NCBI GenBank assembly: GCA_030824275.1
Contig: JAVBXY010000005.1
Coordinates: 248,001 to 312,000 of the forward strand
Source: Rhodocyclaceae bacterium
GTDB taxonomy: Bacteria; Pseudomonadota; Gammaproteobacteria; Burkholderiales; Rhodocyclaceae
Direction: 5' to 3'
Length of the DNA stretch: 64,000 nucleotides
Below, piece after piece: positions 18,338-26,663 of the stretch (its first letter is position 1; every line of letters begins with the position of its first letter). The position numbers and the translations under genes were made by a program. The notes under the pieces were generated by a model. It made no database searches and had not been told where the DNA came from. It worked only from the letters and a program-made list of their open reading frames with translations.

Positions 18338-18354
18338 TTGTTGCGGCGCAACAA
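18338..18354. promoter_or_regulatory. TTGTTGC-GGC-GCAACAA operator, probable PhaR site
   Basis: A perfect 7-bp inverted repeat with a 3-bp centre lies just upstream of the phasin -35 hexamer. TGC-rich palindromes of this kind bind the PHA-responsive repressor PhaR in other bacteria. A second related site (TGCTGCAACGCAACA on the minus strand, 18280-18294) covers the predicted start point. PhaR itself is not in the window. Confidence 0.65.
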
Positions 18355-18397
18355 AATACATGCTGATGCATGAATATGTATGGAAACAGTGGCTTGG

Positions 18398-18426
18398 AAA
18401 AAATAAAAGGCCCCGTCAGGGGCCTT
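18398..18426 (-). terminator. Rho-independent terminator of the kdsD-to-enoyl-CoA-hydratase operon
   Basis: An 8-bp stem (AAGGCCCC / GGGGCCTT) with a GTCA loop is followed on the minus strand by TTTTATTTTT-like sequence, about 25 bp after the enoyl-CoA hydratase stop and ahead of the phasin promoter. Confidence 0.9.
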
Positions 18427-18449
18427 GATATTGCAGTGCGCGAAGCCGT

Positions 18450-19226
18450 TCAGCGATTGTTGAAGGCCGGCTTGCGCTTCTCGACGAAGGCCGCCATGCC
18501 TTCCTTCTGGTCGGCCAGGGCGAAGGCCGAATGGAAGGTGCGGCGTTCGAACAGCATGCCTTCCTGGAGGCTGGATTCGTAGGCCCGATTGACCGATTCC
18601 TTGATCATCATGACCACCGGCAGCGAGAAGCCGGCGATGGTTTCGGCAGCGGCCAGGGTTTCCTCCAGCAGCTTGTCGGCGGGGATGATGCGGGCGACGA
18701 GGCCGGCGCGCTCGGCTTCCGTCGCATCGACGAAACGGGCAGTGAGGCACATGTCCATGGCCTTGGCCTTGCCGACGGCGCGGGGCAGGCGCTGGGTGCC
18801 GCCGGCGCCGGGCAGGATGCCGAGCTTGACTTCAGGCTGGCCGAACTTGGCGGTGTCAGCGGCGTAGATCATGTCGCAGGTCATGGCCAGTTCGCAGCCG
18901 CCACCGAGGGCGAAGCCGGCGACGGCGGCGATGATGGGCTTGCGGCAGCGGCCGACGCGATCCCAGTTGCGGCTGATGTAGTTGGTCTTGTAGACCTCAA
19001 TGAAATCCCAGGAGGCCATGGCGCCGATGTCGGCACCGGCGGCGAAGGCCTTCTCCGAACCGGTGATGACGATGCAGCCGACATTGTCGTCGGCCTCGAA
19101 GCCGTCAAGGGCAAGACCGAGTTCGTCGATCAGGCTGTCGTTGAGGGCATTGAGAGCCTTGGGACGATTGAGGGTGATGAGGCCGACCTTGCCCCGGGTT
19201 TCGACGAGGATATTTTCGTAGCTCAC
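18450..19226 (-). CDS. Enoyl-CoA hydratase
   Basis: This 258-residue crotonase-family protein has the oxyanion hole segments AAGADIGAM and FALGGGCELAMTCD and both catalytic glutamates, Glu112 and Glu132 (FGQPEVKLGILPG). It should hydrate short-chain trans-2-enoyl-CoA to the (S)-3-hydroxyacyl-CoA in fatty acid or amino acid degradation, near butyryl/crotonyl-CoA metabolism. The start is GTG at 19226, overlapping the lptA stop as GTGA. This is unusual: in many proteobacteria lptA is followed by lptB and rpoN, yet here a metabolic gene closes the LPS operon. A phasin gene lies next downstream. Confidence 0.93.
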   Translation of the reverse strand: MSYENILVETRGKVGLITLNRPKALNALNDSLIDELGLALDGFEADDNVGCIVITGSEKAFAAGADIGAMASWDFIEVYKTNYISRNWDRVGRCRKPIIAAVAGFALGGGCELAMTCDMIYAADTAKFGQPEVKLGILPGAGGTQRLPRAVGKAKAMDMCLTARFVDATEAERAGLVARIIPADKLLEETLAAAETIAGFSLPVVMMIKESVNRAYESSLQEGMLFERRTFHSAFALADQKEGMAAFVEKRKPAFNNR

Positions 19227-19843
19227 TGAGATGTCTCCTGACGCGGATTGCTGATGACCGGCGCAACCGTGAGGGGCTTGGTGCCGGGGGCTTCGGACGC
19301 CGGCGCCGTGGCACCCTTGTCCTTGTTCTTGGGCTGGATCACGGCGCGTACGCGCTCGCCGCTGCCGGGCTTGGCGCGGGTGCCGTTGGGGCCGCTGGTG
19401 ACGAAGTAGTTTTCGGTCTTGGCGTCGTAGGAAATGAACTGGCCGCGCACCTCATCGAGACCGCTCTTGACCCAGGCCCGGTTGTAGAACTCGGTCTTTT
19501 CCAGGCGGGCATCGTGCTCGATGCGTTCGCCTTCGCCTTCAACGAAATCCTCGACGCCTTCGCGCTTCTGCCGGAAGCGCGGCGGTACGGTGTCGGTGCC
19601 GGTGGCGACGCCCTTCTGGTAACCCTCGCCGTCCTGGCTGACGACGATGCGCGCGGCGCGGATGATCAGCGTGCCCTTGACCAGCACGACGTTGCCTTCG
19701 AAGACCTGCACCTTCTTGACGTCGTCGACGGTCACCTTGTCGGCTTCGATATTGACCGGCTTGTCGCGGTCGGCTTTCTCGGCATGCGCAGTGGCGGCGA
19801 GGAGGATGGCGCCAAGGGCGGCCAGGCGTAGCGAATTGGTCAT
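19223..19843 (-). CDS. lptA: LPS transport periplasmic protein LptA
   Basis: The 206-residue precursor has a signal peptide (residues 1-21, cleaved after AHA) and the OstA/LptA beta-jellyroll sequence PVNIEADKVTVDD, QVFEGNVVLVKGTLIIRA and DAKTENYFVTSG. LptA forms the periplasmic bridge along which lipopolysaccharide moves from LptC to LptD. A proline/alanine/threonine-rich tail after about residue 165 is longer than in E. coli LptA. Its ATG overlaps the lptC stop (ATGA), and its own TGA overlaps the GTG of the enoyl-CoA hydratase. Confidence 0.95.
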   Translation of the reverse strand: MTNSLRLAALGAILLAATAHAEKADRDKPVNIEADKVTVDDVKKVQVFEGNVVLVKGTLIIRAARIVVSQDGEGYQKGVATGTDTVPPRFRQKREGVEDFVEGEGERIEHDARLEKTEFYNRAWVKSGLDEVRGQFISYDAKTENYFVTSGPNGTRAKPGSGERVRAVIQPKNKDKGATAPASEAPGTKPLTVAPVISNPRQETSQ

Positions 19844-20412
19844 GGCGATGGGATCTGGTTGCGGTGAATGGTTCCGTTCACGCGGCCCCGCAGGACCGTG
19901 ATACCGGTCTTGTTGTCGAGGTCGAGACCGGTGCCGTTGATGATGCTCTTGCCCTGGGTGATGACGACGGGCTGGCTGGTATTCGCCTTTTCGTCGTCGG
20001 GGAAAACCTTCAGCGTGCGGGTTTCCATGACAGTGGCCGGGGCGCTTTCGGCACCATGGCGCACGACGCGGACATTATCCACCAGGTCCACTTCCTTGCC
20101 ATCGGCGCTCATCAAGGCGATGCGGGCGAAGACTTCCGTCGGCGGCACTTGATGATAGGTAAGGTGGGGCGTGGCGACCACAGTGGTGTCATCATCGGGG
20201 AAGTGATCCATGCGGTCGGCGACGATGGTGTGCTGGAGCTTGCCCGTGGTGTCGAAGCGGGTGACCTTGAAGCGCTCGACGATATAGTCCGGGTCGTGGC
20301 GCTGTGGGCCCTTGGGGTTGTCGCCCTGGATCAGCCGGTTGAGCCAGAAGGTCATGGCCGCCAGCAGGATCAGCAGGATCAGTGGGGCCATGGCCGTGAT
20401 GCGTTCGTTCAC
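19840..20412 (-). CDS. lptC: LPS export membrane protein LptC
   Basis: The protein has 190 residues with one N-terminal membrane helix (MAPLILLILLAAMTFWLN) and a periplasmic jellyroll (DYIVERFKVTRFDTTGKLQH, VVATPHLTYHQ). LptC accepts LPS from the LptBFG transporter and hands it to LptA. The GTG start at 20412 overlaps the kdsC stop (GTGA); the longer frame reading into kdsC is not needed. It is coupled to lptA by an ATGA overlap. Confidence 0.94.
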   Translation of the reverse strand: MNERITAMAPLILLILLAAMTFWLNRLIQGDNPKGPQRHDPDYIVERFKVTRFDTTGKLQHTIVADRMDHFPDDDTTVVATPHLTYHQVPPTEVFARIALMSADGKEVDLVDNVRVVRHGAESAPATVMETRTLKVFPDDEKANTSQPVVITQGKSIINGTGLDLDNKTGITVLRGRVNGTIHRNQIPSP

Positions 20413-20942
20413 GCCAGGTACTCCGCCATTAGCAAATCCCATTGGCCTCGTGCACGGATGATCAGGTCGCAGACTTCGCGCACTGCACCGTGGCCACCGC
20501 CACGTTGCGCAACGTAATCGACGCGGGAGAGGACTTCGGGATGGCCGTCGGCGACGCTGGCAGAAAAACCGCAGGCGCGCAGGATCGGCAGGTCCACCAC
20601 GTCGTCGCCCATGTAGCCGGCGGCATCCATGGCAATGCCGCGCCGTGCCACCAGCGCCGACATTTTTTCGCGTTTATCCTCGACGCCCATGTGCAGTTCG
20701 GTGATGCCGAGGTTCTGGGCCCGCAGATCCAGTGCGCGGGAACGGCGACCGCTGATGATGACGACTTCGACGCCGGCTTTTTGCAGCATCTTGAGGCCGT
20801 GACCATCGAGACTGGAAAAAGCCTTCATCTCGTCGCCCTGCGATGTGAAGTAGAGCGTGCCGTCGGTCAGTACGCCATCGACATCGAAGCCCATCAGGCT
20901 CAGCTTGCCGGCTTTGGCCATGGCCATGGAAAGGGCGTCCAT
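20409..20942 (-). CDS. kdsC: 3-deoxy-D-manno-octulosonate 8-phosphate phosphatase
   Basis: This HAD-family phosphatase of about 177 residues has the nucleophile motif FDVDGVLTDG, motif II ISGRRS, and the metal motif YMGDDVVDLP. KdsC removes phosphate from KDO-8-P in the cytoplasm to supply KDO for the LPS inner core. The start is either ATG at 20942 (TGATG overlap with kdsD) or GTG one codon earlier at 20945. It lies in the kdsD-kdsC-lptC-lptA operon. A weak match to the dispersed repeat lies at 20642-20668. Confidence 0.95.
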   Translation of the reverse strand: MDALSMAMAKAGKLSLMGFDVDGVLTDGTLYFTSQGDEMKAFSSLDGHGLKMLQKAGVEVVIISGRRSRALDLRAQNLGITELHMGVEDKREKMSALVARRGIAMDAAGYMGDDVVDLPILRACGFSASVADGHPEVLSRVDYVAQRGGGHGAVREVCDLIIRARGQWDLLMAEYLA

Positions 20943-21931
20943 CACACCACCTTGGCGCGGAACAGGTCGTGCATGTTCAGGGCACCGCAGAGCTTGCCGG
21001 TTTCGTCCGTTACCAGCAGCTGGTTGATCTTGTTCGCTTCCATCATTTCTACGGCTTCCACCGCCAGGCGGCGTACGCCGATGCTGCGCGGGTTCTTGGT
21101 CATCACCGCCCCCACAGGGGTCTGGCGCAGATCGCCGAGTTTTTCCATGGCGCGGCGCAGATCGCCGTCGGTGAAGATGCCGAGGATGCCGGTCTCGTTC
21201 TGGATTACCACCATGCCCATGCCGCCGGTGGTCATGGCGGCCAGCGCTTGCGGCACAGGCACGGATTCGGCCAGCGTCGGTACGTCAACCTGCATGACAT
21301 CCCCGACATGGGTCAGCAGCTTGCGGCCGAGGGCGCCGCCGGGATGGGAGCGGGCGAAATCTTCGGCGCCGAAACCGCGTGCGTCGAGCAGGGCCACGGC
21401 GAGGGCGTCGCCCAGGGCCAGCGCGGCGGTGGTGCTGGCAGTAGGGGCGAGGTTGAGCGGGCAGGCTTCCTGTTCGACGCGGGCGTCGAGATGAACGTCG
21501 GCCTCCTGGGCCAGCGACGAGGTCTCGTTGCCGGTGATCGCGATCAGCTTGCCGCCCTGACGCTTGACCAGGGGGACGATGGTAAGCAACTCGTCGTTCT
21601 CGCCGGAGTTCGAGATGGCAATCAGCACGTCTTCGCGGGTGATCATTCCAAGGTCGCCGTGAATGGCTTCGGCGGCGTGGACGAAATAGGCCGGCGTGCC
21701 GGTGCTGGCGAAGGTGGCGGCGAGCTTGCGACCGATGTGGCCGGACTTGCCGATGCCGCTGACAATGACCCGGCCACGGCTGGCAAGGATCAGTCCGACC
21801 GCGCGTCCGAAGTCATCCCCCAGTCGTTGCGCGAGGGCAGCCACGGCGGCGGCTTCGATCTCGAGCACCTGGCGACCCATGCGTATGCTATGGGCGGCAA
21901 CCATGGCAGAGGGCGACGCGGCTTGGTTCAT
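20942..21931 (-). CDS. kdsD: Arabinose 5-phosphate isomerase
   Basis: The 329-residue protein has an SIS sugar isomerase domain (about residues 35-175: VSGIGKSGHIGRKLAATFASTG, HAAEAIHGDLGMI, ISNSGENDELL) and two CBS domains (about 205-325). It converts ribulose 5-phosphate to arabinose 5-phosphate, the first committed step towards KDO. The ATG at 21931 is chosen over an upstream extension because the family starts here and the gap of 102 bp to the divergent antiporter gene then holds both promoters. It is the first gene of the LPS operon. Confidence 0.95.
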   Translation of the reverse strand: MNQAASPSAMVAAHSIRMGRQVLEIEAAAVAALAQRLGDDFGRAVGLILASRGRVIVSGIGKSGHIGRKLAATFASTGTPAYFVHAAEAIHGDLGMITREDVLIAISNSGENDELLTIVPLVKRQGGKLIAITGNETSSLAQEADVHLDARVEQEACPLNLAPTASTTAALALGDALAVALLDARGFGAEDFARSHPGGALGRKLLTHVGDVMQVDVPTLAESVPVPQALAAMTTGGMGMVVIQNETGILGIFTDGDLRRAMEKLGDLRQTPVGAVMTKNPRSIGVRRLAVEAVEMMEANKINQLLVTDETGKLCGALNMHDLFRAKVV

Positions 21932-22033
21932 GGGGATGCGGCGTTTATGATGGAGCCAAATTATAGCAACCACGCTCCGCCCCGCCCGGCGGGCCCCGTG
22001 TGTCACCCCTGCGTCGCCCGCGTATTGTCCAAC

Positions 22034-24013
22034 ATGACCGATATCCTGCCTCTCGTCCTTCTCCTGCTCGCTGCTGCCGTCGCGGTCGTGGCCCTGTTTC
22101 GTACTCTCGGTCTGCCGCCGATCATGGGCTATCTACTGGTCGGTGCCGTACTCGGGCCCCATGCCGCCGGCTGGGTGCCGGAATCCGAGCAGGCGCGGCA
22201 TCTGGCGGAGTTCGGCGTGGTCTTCCTGATGTTCTCCATCGGCCTCGAATTCTCACTGGCGCGACTGTATGCGATGAAGCGCATCGTCTTCGGCCTCGGC
22301 CTGGCGCAGGTCGTCGTCACCGCCCTGGTCGCTACGCTGCTGGCGCGGCTGGCGGGGATTCCATGGCTGGCTGGTGTGGCCCTTGGCGGTGCGCTGGCCA
22401 TGTCGTCCACCGCGATGCTGTCGAAACTGCTGGCCGAGCGCGGCGAACTCGATGCGCCCCATGGCCGCGAGGTGATCGGCGTACTGCTGTTTCAGGACAT
22501 CGCCGTGGTGCCGCTGCTGGTGCTGATTCCGGCGTTTTCCCAGCCGCTGGACGTGATGGCCGAGGCCCTGCTGGTCGCCGGTCTCAAGGCCGTGGTGCTG
22601 TTGGCGCTGGTGCTGTTCATCGGCCAGCGGGCGTTGTCGGCATGGTTCTATCTGGTGGCGCGGCGCAAATCTGCCGAACTGTTCATGCTCAATGTGCTGT
22701 TGATCACACTGGGCCTCGCCTGGCTTACCGAGTTGGCCGGCCTTTCGCTGGCGCTGGGTGCTTTCACTGCCGGCATGCTGATCGGCGAAACCGAATATCG
22801 CTACCAGGTGGAAGAGGACATCAAGCCGTTTCGCGACGTGCTGCTGGGGCTGTTTTTTGTCGCCATCGGCATGCGTCTGAACGTGCCGCAGATCGTCGGC
22901 GACTGGCCGCTGGTGCTGGGCATATTGATCGCGTTGGTCGCGATCAAGCTGGCGGTGGTCGGAGTTGCCTCCCGTCTGCTCGGTTCTTCGCCCGGCACCG
23001 CCTTGCGCAGCGGCCTGTGGCTGTGCGCCGGCGGCGAGTTCGGCTTTGTCGTGCTGGCGCGCAGCGGCGACGTGAATCTATTGACCCCCGCCCAGTTGCA
23101 GCCGGTGTTGGCGGCGATGGTGCTGTCGCTGCTGGCGGCGCCGCTGATCGTGCATTTCGCCGACCGGCTGGTGCTGCGTTTCGTCGCCTCGGAATGGCTG
23201 TTGCGATCCATGCAGCTCACCCAGTTGGCAGCCCAGTCGCTGTCCTCCGACAAGCACGCCATTCTCTGCGGCTATGGCCGTACCGGTCAGCATCTGGCGC
23301 GCTTTCTTGAAGCCGAGAACATAGGTTTCCGCGCCCTCGATGTGGACCCGGAACGGGTCCGCGATGCCAGCGCCGCGGGCGAGGCGGTGTCCTATGGCGA
23401 TGCGACGAAAAAGGAAACCCTGCTGGCGGCCGGCCTGTCGCGGGCCAGCGTGGTGATCATCACCTTCGCCGACATTGATGCCGCGCTGCGCGTGGTGCAT
23501 CGGGTGCGGGAACTGCGCCCTGATGTCGCCATCGTCTCCCGTGCCCGCGAGCAGGACGATGCCGAGAAACTCTTTGCCGCCGGTGCCGCCGAAGTGGTGC
23601 CGGAGGCGCTGGAGTCCAGTGTGATGCTGGCCACCCATGCCCTTGCGCTGTCGGGCATTCCCATGCACAAAGTCATCAAGCGCCTGCGCGAAATGCGCGA
23701 GCAGCATTATTCATTGCTGCGCGGATTCTTCCACGGCGCCACCGATGCCGGCGCCCATCTTGCCGACGCCGACCAGCCACGCCTGCACGCGGTCACTCTG
23801 ACCCTGGGCGCATGGGCCATCGGCCAGCGCTTGGGTGATGTCGATCTCGCAAAAGTCGGCGCTGGCGTGACGGCGATTCGGCGTCGTTCGCAGCGGGGCG
23901 TCAAGCTGGAGCCAGGGCTGGTATTGATCGAGGGGGATGTGGTGGTGCTGATGGGGACTGCGGCGACCGTGGCGATGGGGGAGGAGATGCTGTTGCGCGG
24001 CAAGCAGAAATAA
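22034..24013 (+). CDS. Kef-type CPA2 monovalent cation:proton antiporter
   Basis: The protein has 659 residues: a transport domain of about twelve membrane helices (residues 1-385, starting LPLVLLLLAAAVAVVALF and including GPHAAGW and FLMFSIGLEFSLARL), a TrkA-N domain (about 405-530, CGYGRTGQHLARFLEAENIG), and a TrkA-C domain (about 570-655). It resembles KefB/KefC/YbaL; the role would be potassium or sodium efflux in exchange for protons, gated by a nucleotide or glutathione adduct. Residues 606-614 (AKVGAGVTA) in TrkA-C are a copy of the dispersed repeat. The gene is divergent from kdsD and ends in a terminator. Confidence 0.9.
   Translation: MTDILPLVLLLLAAAVAVVALFRTLGLPPIMGYLLVGAVLGPHAAGWVPESEQARHLAEFGVVFLMFSIGLEFSLARLYAMKRIVFGLGLAQVVVTALVATLLARLAGIPWLAGVALGGALAMSSTAMLSKLLAERGELDAPHGREVIGVLLFQDIAVVPLLVLIPAFSQPLDVMAEALLVAGLKAVVLLALVLFIGQRALSAWFYLVARRKSAELFMLNVLLITLGLAWLTELAGLSLALGAFTAGMLIGETEYRYQVEEDIKPFRDVLLGLFFVAIGMRLNVPQIVGDWPLVLGILIALVAIKLAVVGVASRLLGSSPGTALRSGLWLCAGGEFGFVVLARSGDVNLLTPAQLQPVLAAMVLSLLAAPLIVHFADRLVLRFVASEWLLRSMQLTQLAAQSLSSDKHAILCGYGRTGQHLARFLEAENIGFRALDVDPERVRDASAAGEAVSYGDATKKETLLAAGLSRASVVIITFADIDAALRVVHRVRELRPDVAIVSRAREQDDAEKLFAAGAAEVVPEALESSVMLATHALALSGIPMHKVIKRLREMREQHYSLLRGFFHGATDAGAHLADADQPRLHAVTLTLGAWAIGQRLGDVDLAKVGAGVTAIRRRSQRGVKLEPGLVLIEGDVVVLMGTAATVAMGEEMLLRGKQK
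23851..23875 (-). repeat. Dispersed repeat, copy 6 (in Kef-type antiporter)
   Basis: AAAAGTCGGCGCTGGCGTGA followed by CGGCG is the complement of the core with one or two changes. It encodes KVGAGVTA inside the TrkA-C domain. Confidence 0.8.
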
Positions 24014-24041
24014 AAAAGCCCGCCGAAGCGGGCTAATTGTT
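24011..24041. terminator. Bidirectional terminator between antiporter and pilin genes
   Basis: A 7-bp stem AGCCCGC / GCGGGCT with a CGAA loop (24017-24034) has T-rich flanks on both strands. It begins at the antiporter stop and lies 15 bp beyond the convergent pilin stop, and the T run on the minus strand is the stronger. Confidence 0.9.
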
Positions 24042-24055
24042 TTGGCTGCGAAGGG

Positions 24056-24730
24056 TCAGTAAGCAACGCAAACGACATACTGAGTGGCGTCGTTTGCTGC
24101 TGTAAGGTTCGCTGGCGCAGAGGCTGCGCTTGCCGTACCAGCGGCGCCGATTACTCGAACCGAACCTGTATTGGTGACGCCATCGTCGATGGTGGAGTCG
24201 ATCTGGCGTGCATAGCGGCCCTGAATATTGTCAGAGCAGACATAAAATGTTGCATTCCAGACGTCAGTGGTTAGCACACGGTCACCGGTAATGCCGATCA
24301 CACCGCCATCGGCATTGCGAGGGACGTAGTCCGCACTAGCAATGGTGGTGGAACCGGCTGCAAGACCTGCCAAGCGGACTTGTTCCCAAAACCGATAGGC
24401 CTCATCTGTGGTGGTTGCCGTGTTGTTCCAGGCTCCGTTGATGCGACCATCTCCCGTGGCGCCGGATGCCGCTCCCGTCGTATGCGTCGTTGCAGCTGCT
24501 GTGGCTGCAACGTGGGCTATTGCTGCCAAATCATCACCGGGGATGGCGCGGAAGCGATCTTGGTAGCTATACACAAATGTCGAAGTAGCTCTGAAATCGT
24601 TAATTAGATTCTTCACCTTGGCACTGTTGATCAGTTCCTGCCCCTTGAGCACTCCGCCCAGCAACAGGCCAATGATGACCAGCACGATGGCGATTTCAAC
24701 AAGGGTAAAACCGGATTGGTTGCGGCGCAT
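24056..24730 (-). CDS. Orphan type IV pilin-like protein
   Basis: The 224-residue protein has a class III signal peptide: MRRNQSG then the mature start FTLVEIAIVLVIIG with glutamate at mature position 5, followed by GGVLKGQELINSAKVKNLI. PilD-type peptidase should cleave after Gly7. The globular part is rich in Thr, Ala and Gly and has a cysteine pair near the C-terminus (FYVCSD and YVVCVAY) that may close a disulphide loop. No pilus assembly gene is adjacent. The base composition is visibly less GC-biased than its neighbours, suggesting acquisition or fast divergence. A candidate sigma-54 promoter lies upstream. Confidence 0.88.
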   Translation of the reverse strand: MRRNQSGFTLVEIAIVLVIIGLLLGGVLKGQELINSAKVKNLINDFRATSTFVYSYQDRFRAIPGDDLAAIAHVAATAAATTHTTGAASGATGDGRINGAWNNTATTTDEAYRFWEQVRLAGLAAGSTTIASADYVPRNADGGVIGITGDRVLTTDVWNATFYVCSDNIQGRYARQIDSTIDDGVTNTGSVRVIGAAGTASAASAPANLTAANDATQYVVCVAY

Positions 24731-24774
24731 TTTTGTCTCCCGTTGGGAATGTGTGTTTTGACGAAGGAACTAAA

Positions 24775-24790
24775 GCATGCTTTATGCCAT
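24775..24790 (-). promoter_or_regulatory. Candidate sigma-54 promoter of the pilin-like gene
   Basis: On the minus strand TGGCATAAAGCATGCT has the invariant GG and GC exactly ten bases apart and resembles TGGCAC-N5-TTGCT. It lies about 45 bp upstream of the pilin ATG. Pilin genes are commonly activated by PilR through sigma-54, and a PilR gene is present at 40287. Confidence 0.6.
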
Positions 24791-24949
24791 CTTTTCTGTC
24801 CTTCAAAATCATGGTGTTATGGCTATGTTCCATTACTTTAGCTGGGTATTCTGTCCATAATTTGACAGCTTCGTCAGATTTCTGGCGACCCAGTCTCGTT
24901 TGGAACCGCCTTTACAATCCTTGTCCCGATACGTTCCGGTCCATTTCCC

Positions 24950-26662
24950 TTGTTCGTTCTGCCACTTTCTCCCGCTTTGCAACACCGTTTGCCGGCTGTG
25001 CGTCGAGGCTTGCTGCTGGCCTTGCTCGGGGTTTTGTACCTGGTGCTCTGGCAGCGCCCCGATACGCTGTTGGGCAAGACCCTGTTCGTCGTCCATCTTG
25101 GCCTGTTCATGCTCTGGCAGCCTTTCGTGCATGCCGGGCAGCGACTGACGGGACGGGCGCTATTGGTCATTGTTGCCGCCGTGGCTGCTGCGACTCTGGC
25201 CATGAAAGGCTGGTTGCTGGCGACCTGGATCATGATGCTGGCCGGCATCGTTGGTGGCAAGGTGCTGCTGTTTGGTGCCAGGGCCGAGCGTGCCTTCTAT
25301 CTGCTGGCATTGGGATTTCTCGTCGTCTCATTGCTGCTGCTGGCGGCGCCGATGGCGGCGCCGATGATTCAGCTGCCGTCCCAAATCAGTGTGCTGGCCT
25401 TTGTCGGGCTGCCGGCCACGCTGGCGGTGATGACCGTTTTGCCGCAGGGGCAGGAGGGCACGCCTGGGACCGAGGTGGTGGATTTCGTCTACAGCCTGTT
25501 CGTTTTCTTGTTGCTGGCGGTATTGATGCTGGGCAGCCTTGCCGCCATGCTGATGTTCGGTAGCGGCTATGTCGAAGCCCTGTTGCAAGTCCTGTTGATG
25601 ATGGGCGTGGTGTTGCTGGTGCTTGGGTGGGCATGGAACCCTCATGCGGGGTTCTCAGGTCTGGGTAGCCTGTTTGCGCGCTACATGATGTCCATCGGTC
25701 TGCCGGTGGAGCAATGGTTGGCTGCACTGGCCGATCTGGCCCTGCGCGAGGCGGACCCGGAGCATTTCCTGGAGCAGGCCTGTGCTGACATGGCGCGACG
25801 TTTGCCCTGGGTGCGGGGAGGGGAGTGGGTGGCTGGCGGGAGCGGGAAACAGTTTGGCATGGCGGATGGCCAGCGTTCCGAGTTTACCCACGAGGGTTTG
25901 ACGCTCGCGCTTTACACCCGGCATCCACTGTCGCCGACGCTGACCTGGCACTTCAATCTGCTGGCCCAGTTGCTGGCGGAGTTCCATGCCGACAAGCAGC
26001 GGGCGCTGGCTCTCAAGGAACTGTCCTACATGCAGGCCATCCACGAAACCGGGGCGCGACTGACTCATGACGTGAAAAACCTGTTGCAGTCGCTCAACGC
26101 CCTGTGCGTGGCGGTAGCGGAGCCGGGGGCGGAGTCCAGTCCCGAGTACCGGGCTCTGCTGCAACGACAGCTACCGGCGATTTCGGCACGGCTGGCGGAG
26201 ACGCTGGCAAAACTGCGCGTACCCCAGGAGTCGGCGCTGGCGGGACGGCAATCTGCCGTGCGCTGGTGGGCCGAGATTCAGCAACGGACGACGACCAGTC
26301 CCTGGTTGAGCTTCGAGGGAGAGCCGTCGGCGGATGCGCGAATTCCCGCCGAGGCGTTTTCCGGTGTGGCGGACAATTTGATCCGCAATGCCAGTGAAAA
26401 GCGCCTGCGGGAGCCGGCCCTGAGGCTACGGATCAAGCTGGAGGAGCGCGGAGGCCGCGTGGAGCTGCTGGCCTGTGATGACGGTTCGCCGATGCCCGAG
26501 GACGTGGCGAAACGCTTGATGTCCGGGCCTGTGCCATCGGCGAACGGGCTGGGGATCGGCTTGTATCAGGCGGCTCGCCACGCGGAGTCCTGCGGCTATC
26601 GGCTGGCCCTGGAAGAGAATCGCCAGGGCCGGGTCTGTTTCCGTCTGGCGCCGGTAATCTGA
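24950..26662 (+). CDS. Membrane sensor histidine kinase
   Basis: The protein has about 570 residues. The N-terminal 240 residues contain seven or eight hydrophobic helices with no recognisable sensor domain. A helical region leads to the phospho-acceptor His373 in RLTHDVKNLLQSL, then the ATP-binding boxes VADNLIRNASEKR and GLGIGLYQAARH. The HDVKNLLQ box is of the kind found in PrsK-like kinases. No response regulator is adjacent, so it is an orphan here. The start is uncertain: a TTG at 24950 or an in-frame GTG at 24998. Convergent with the adenylate cyclase gene, one base apart. Confidence 0.85.
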   Translation: MFVLPLSPALQHRLPAVRRGLLLALLGVLYLVLWQRPDTLLGKTLFVVHLGLFMLWQPFVHAGQRLTGRALLVIVAAVAAATLAMKGWLLATWIMMLAGIVGGKVLLFGARAERAFYLLALGFLVVSLLLLAAPMAAPMIQLPSQISVLAFVGLPATLAVMTVLPQGQEGTPGTEVVDFVYSLFVFLLLAVLMLGSLAAMLMFGSGYVEALLQVLLMMGVVLLVLGWAWNPHAGFSGLGSLFARYMMSIGLPVEQWLAALADLALREADPEHFLEQACADMARRLPWVRGGEWVAGGSGKQFGMADGQRSEFTHEGLTLALYTRHPLSPTLTWHFNLLAQLLAEFHADKQRALALKELSYMQAIHETGARLTHDVKNLLQSLNALCVAVAEPGAESSPEYRALLQRQLPAISARLAETLAKLRVPQESALAGRQSAVRWWAEIQQRTTTSPWLSFEGEPSADARIPAEAFSGVADNLIRNASEKRLREPALRLRIKLEERGGRVELLACDDGSPMPEDVAKRLMSGPVPSANGLGIGLYQAARHAESCGYRLALEENRQGRVCFRLAPVI

Positions 26663-26663
26663 T

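Noticed and set aside
20642..20668. A possible further copy of the dispersed repeat in kdsC
   Set aside because: It has an extra base in the core (GACATTTTTT) and could be chance; it is not counted among the 14 copies.
24733..25563. A plus-strand open frame overlapping the start of the orphan histidine kinase
   Set aside because: It has no recognisable domain and overlaps the kinase frame, whose product has clear membrane helices and kinase boxes.
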